Source of the DNA: JBQTKD01 sp052389435
Lineage (GTDB): Bacteria; Actinomycetota; Actinomycetes; Sporichthyales; Sporichthyaceae
Assembly: GCA_052389435.1 (NCBI GenBank)
Contig: JBQTIB010000051.1
Span: 1-6,723, forward strand
DNA length: 6,723 nucleotides
Reading direction: 5' to 3'
The notes under the pieces were generated by a model that was not told the DNA's origin, searched no databases, and saw only the letters and a program-made list of their open reading frames with translations. Positions within the stretch are counted from its first letter, which is position 1. Every line of letters begins with the position of its first letter. The position numbers and the translations under genes are program-made. Positions 6,443-6,723 of this stretch are shown here, one piece after another.

Positions 6443-6458
6443 GGGTCAATCTGGAATC

Positions 6459-6496
6459 TGTGGACAACTCGCCCTTGTGCCGGGTGTGGACAACTC
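6459..6496 (-). promoter_or_regulatory. Two DnaA-box-containing direct repeats upstream of comEA
   Basis: The 12-mer TGTGGACAACTC occurs exactly twice on the plus strand, at 6459-6470 and 6485-6496, with starts 26 bases apart. Its first nine bases read on the minus strand are TTGTCCACA, the DnaA box form preferred in high-GC actinobacteria as I know it. The proximal repeat ends 16 bases upstream of the candidate comEA -35; the distal one directly abuts the stop codon of the upstream gene. Position and pairing suggest a DnaA-bound control site. DnaA binding itself is inferred. Confidence 0.6.
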
Positions 6497-6723
6497 CTAG
6501 AAGGGCGGGACTTCGTTGGTTTCCCAGGCGTTGGTGTCCACCCAGTTGCGGCCGATGGCGTCGGTTTCGTCGTCGGGTTCGGGCAGCGGGTCCCGCCGGC
6601 GTTTCGCGGCGTCCGCGACCGGTGGCGGCAGCACGGGGCGGACGGGTTGGTCGGGGACGTCGTAGACGTGGCGGAGCCGGGAGATCCACCGGTGTCCGTT
6701 CTCGATCCGGGTCAGGGCCCAGC
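6497..6723 (-). CDS. C-terminal end of a probable DUF222/HNH endonuclease-like (13E12-type) protein (5' end outside window)
   Basis: On the minus strand the frame is open from the right edge to TAG at 6497-6499, giving 75 codons. The visible end reads WALTRIENGHRWISRLRHVY, then a Pro/Asp/Glu-rich tail with KRRRDPLPEPDDE and a final WETNEVPPF. The W-x-G-x-x-W-x-S-x-x-x-x-Y pattern followed by a proline-rich tail resembles the region after the HNH domain in DUF222/13E12 proteins, which end in a W-T-S-P-x-G-x-x-Y-like segment. These are multicopy actinobacterial proteins, often near repeats or mobile DNA. The HNH motif itself is not in the window, so the family call rests on tail similarity alone; an unrelated protein with a disordered tail is possible. 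It is in the same direction as comEA, 90 bases away, with no convincing terminator between. Confidence 0.5.
   Translation of the reverse strand, partial: WALTRIENGHRWISRLRHVYDVPDQPVRPVLPPPVADAAKRRRDPLPEPDDETDAIGRNWVDTNAWETNEVPPF

Noticed and set aside
6431..6443. Small hairpin CCTG-CGCGT-CAGG between the HNH-like gene and comEA
   Set aside because: A 4-bp stem with no T-tract is too weak to call a terminator, and it overlaps the candidate -35.
6444..6449. TTGACC on the minus strand as the comEA -35
   Set aside because: It is a better hexamer than CTGACG, but the spacer to TAGCGT would be 24 bases and no -10 exists at 16-19 bases.

Overview
The window is high-GC DNA with strong third-position GC bias and many long antisense shadow frames. 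Gene content and order point to an actinobacterium. From memory, the order ATP-grasp protein, rpsT (opposite strand), holA, comEC, comEA matches the Mycobacterium tuberculosis Rv2411c-Rv2415c block. I cannot name a genus from sequence alone.

Layout, left to right. (1) Positions 1-1571, minus strand: a nearly complete circularly permuted type 2 ATP-grasp protein, cut by the left edge. (2) Positions 1572-1811: a 240-bp divergent control region. It holds a possible leaderless start for the ATP-grasp gene, a 10-bp inverted repeat, a sigma-70-like promoter for rpsT, and an rpsT leader whose Shine-Dalgarno can be paired away in a hairpin. (3) Positions 1812-2072, plus strand: rpsT, ribosomal protein S20. 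(4) Positions 2089-2110: a GC-rich hairpin between the convergent ends of rpsT and holA. (5) Positions 2116-6406, minus strand: a tight transcription unit comEA-comEC-holA. comEA and comEC are one base apart (TGA-C-GTG), and comEC and holA are 12 or 36 bases apart depending on the holA start. (6) Positions 6407-6496: the comEA control region, with a CTGACG-N17-TAGCGT promoter that appears leaderless and, just upstream, two exact 12-bp repeats each containing the actinobacterial DnaA box TTGTCCACA. (7) Positions 6497-6723, minus strand: the last 75 codons of a gene that resembles the C-terminus of DUF222/HNH (13E12-type) proteins.

Functionally, comEA and comEC encode the DNA receptor and the membrane channel/nuclease of a DNA-uptake machine. 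holA encodes the delta subunit of the replicative clamp loader. The most interesting new idea is that DnaA, through the twin boxes, could tie expression of this unit to replication initiation. The second is a candidate autoregulatory RNA switch ahead of rpsT. No CRISPR array, tRNA, rRNA or complete mobile element was seen. Most of the window is conserved core sequence; only the right edge looks accessory.
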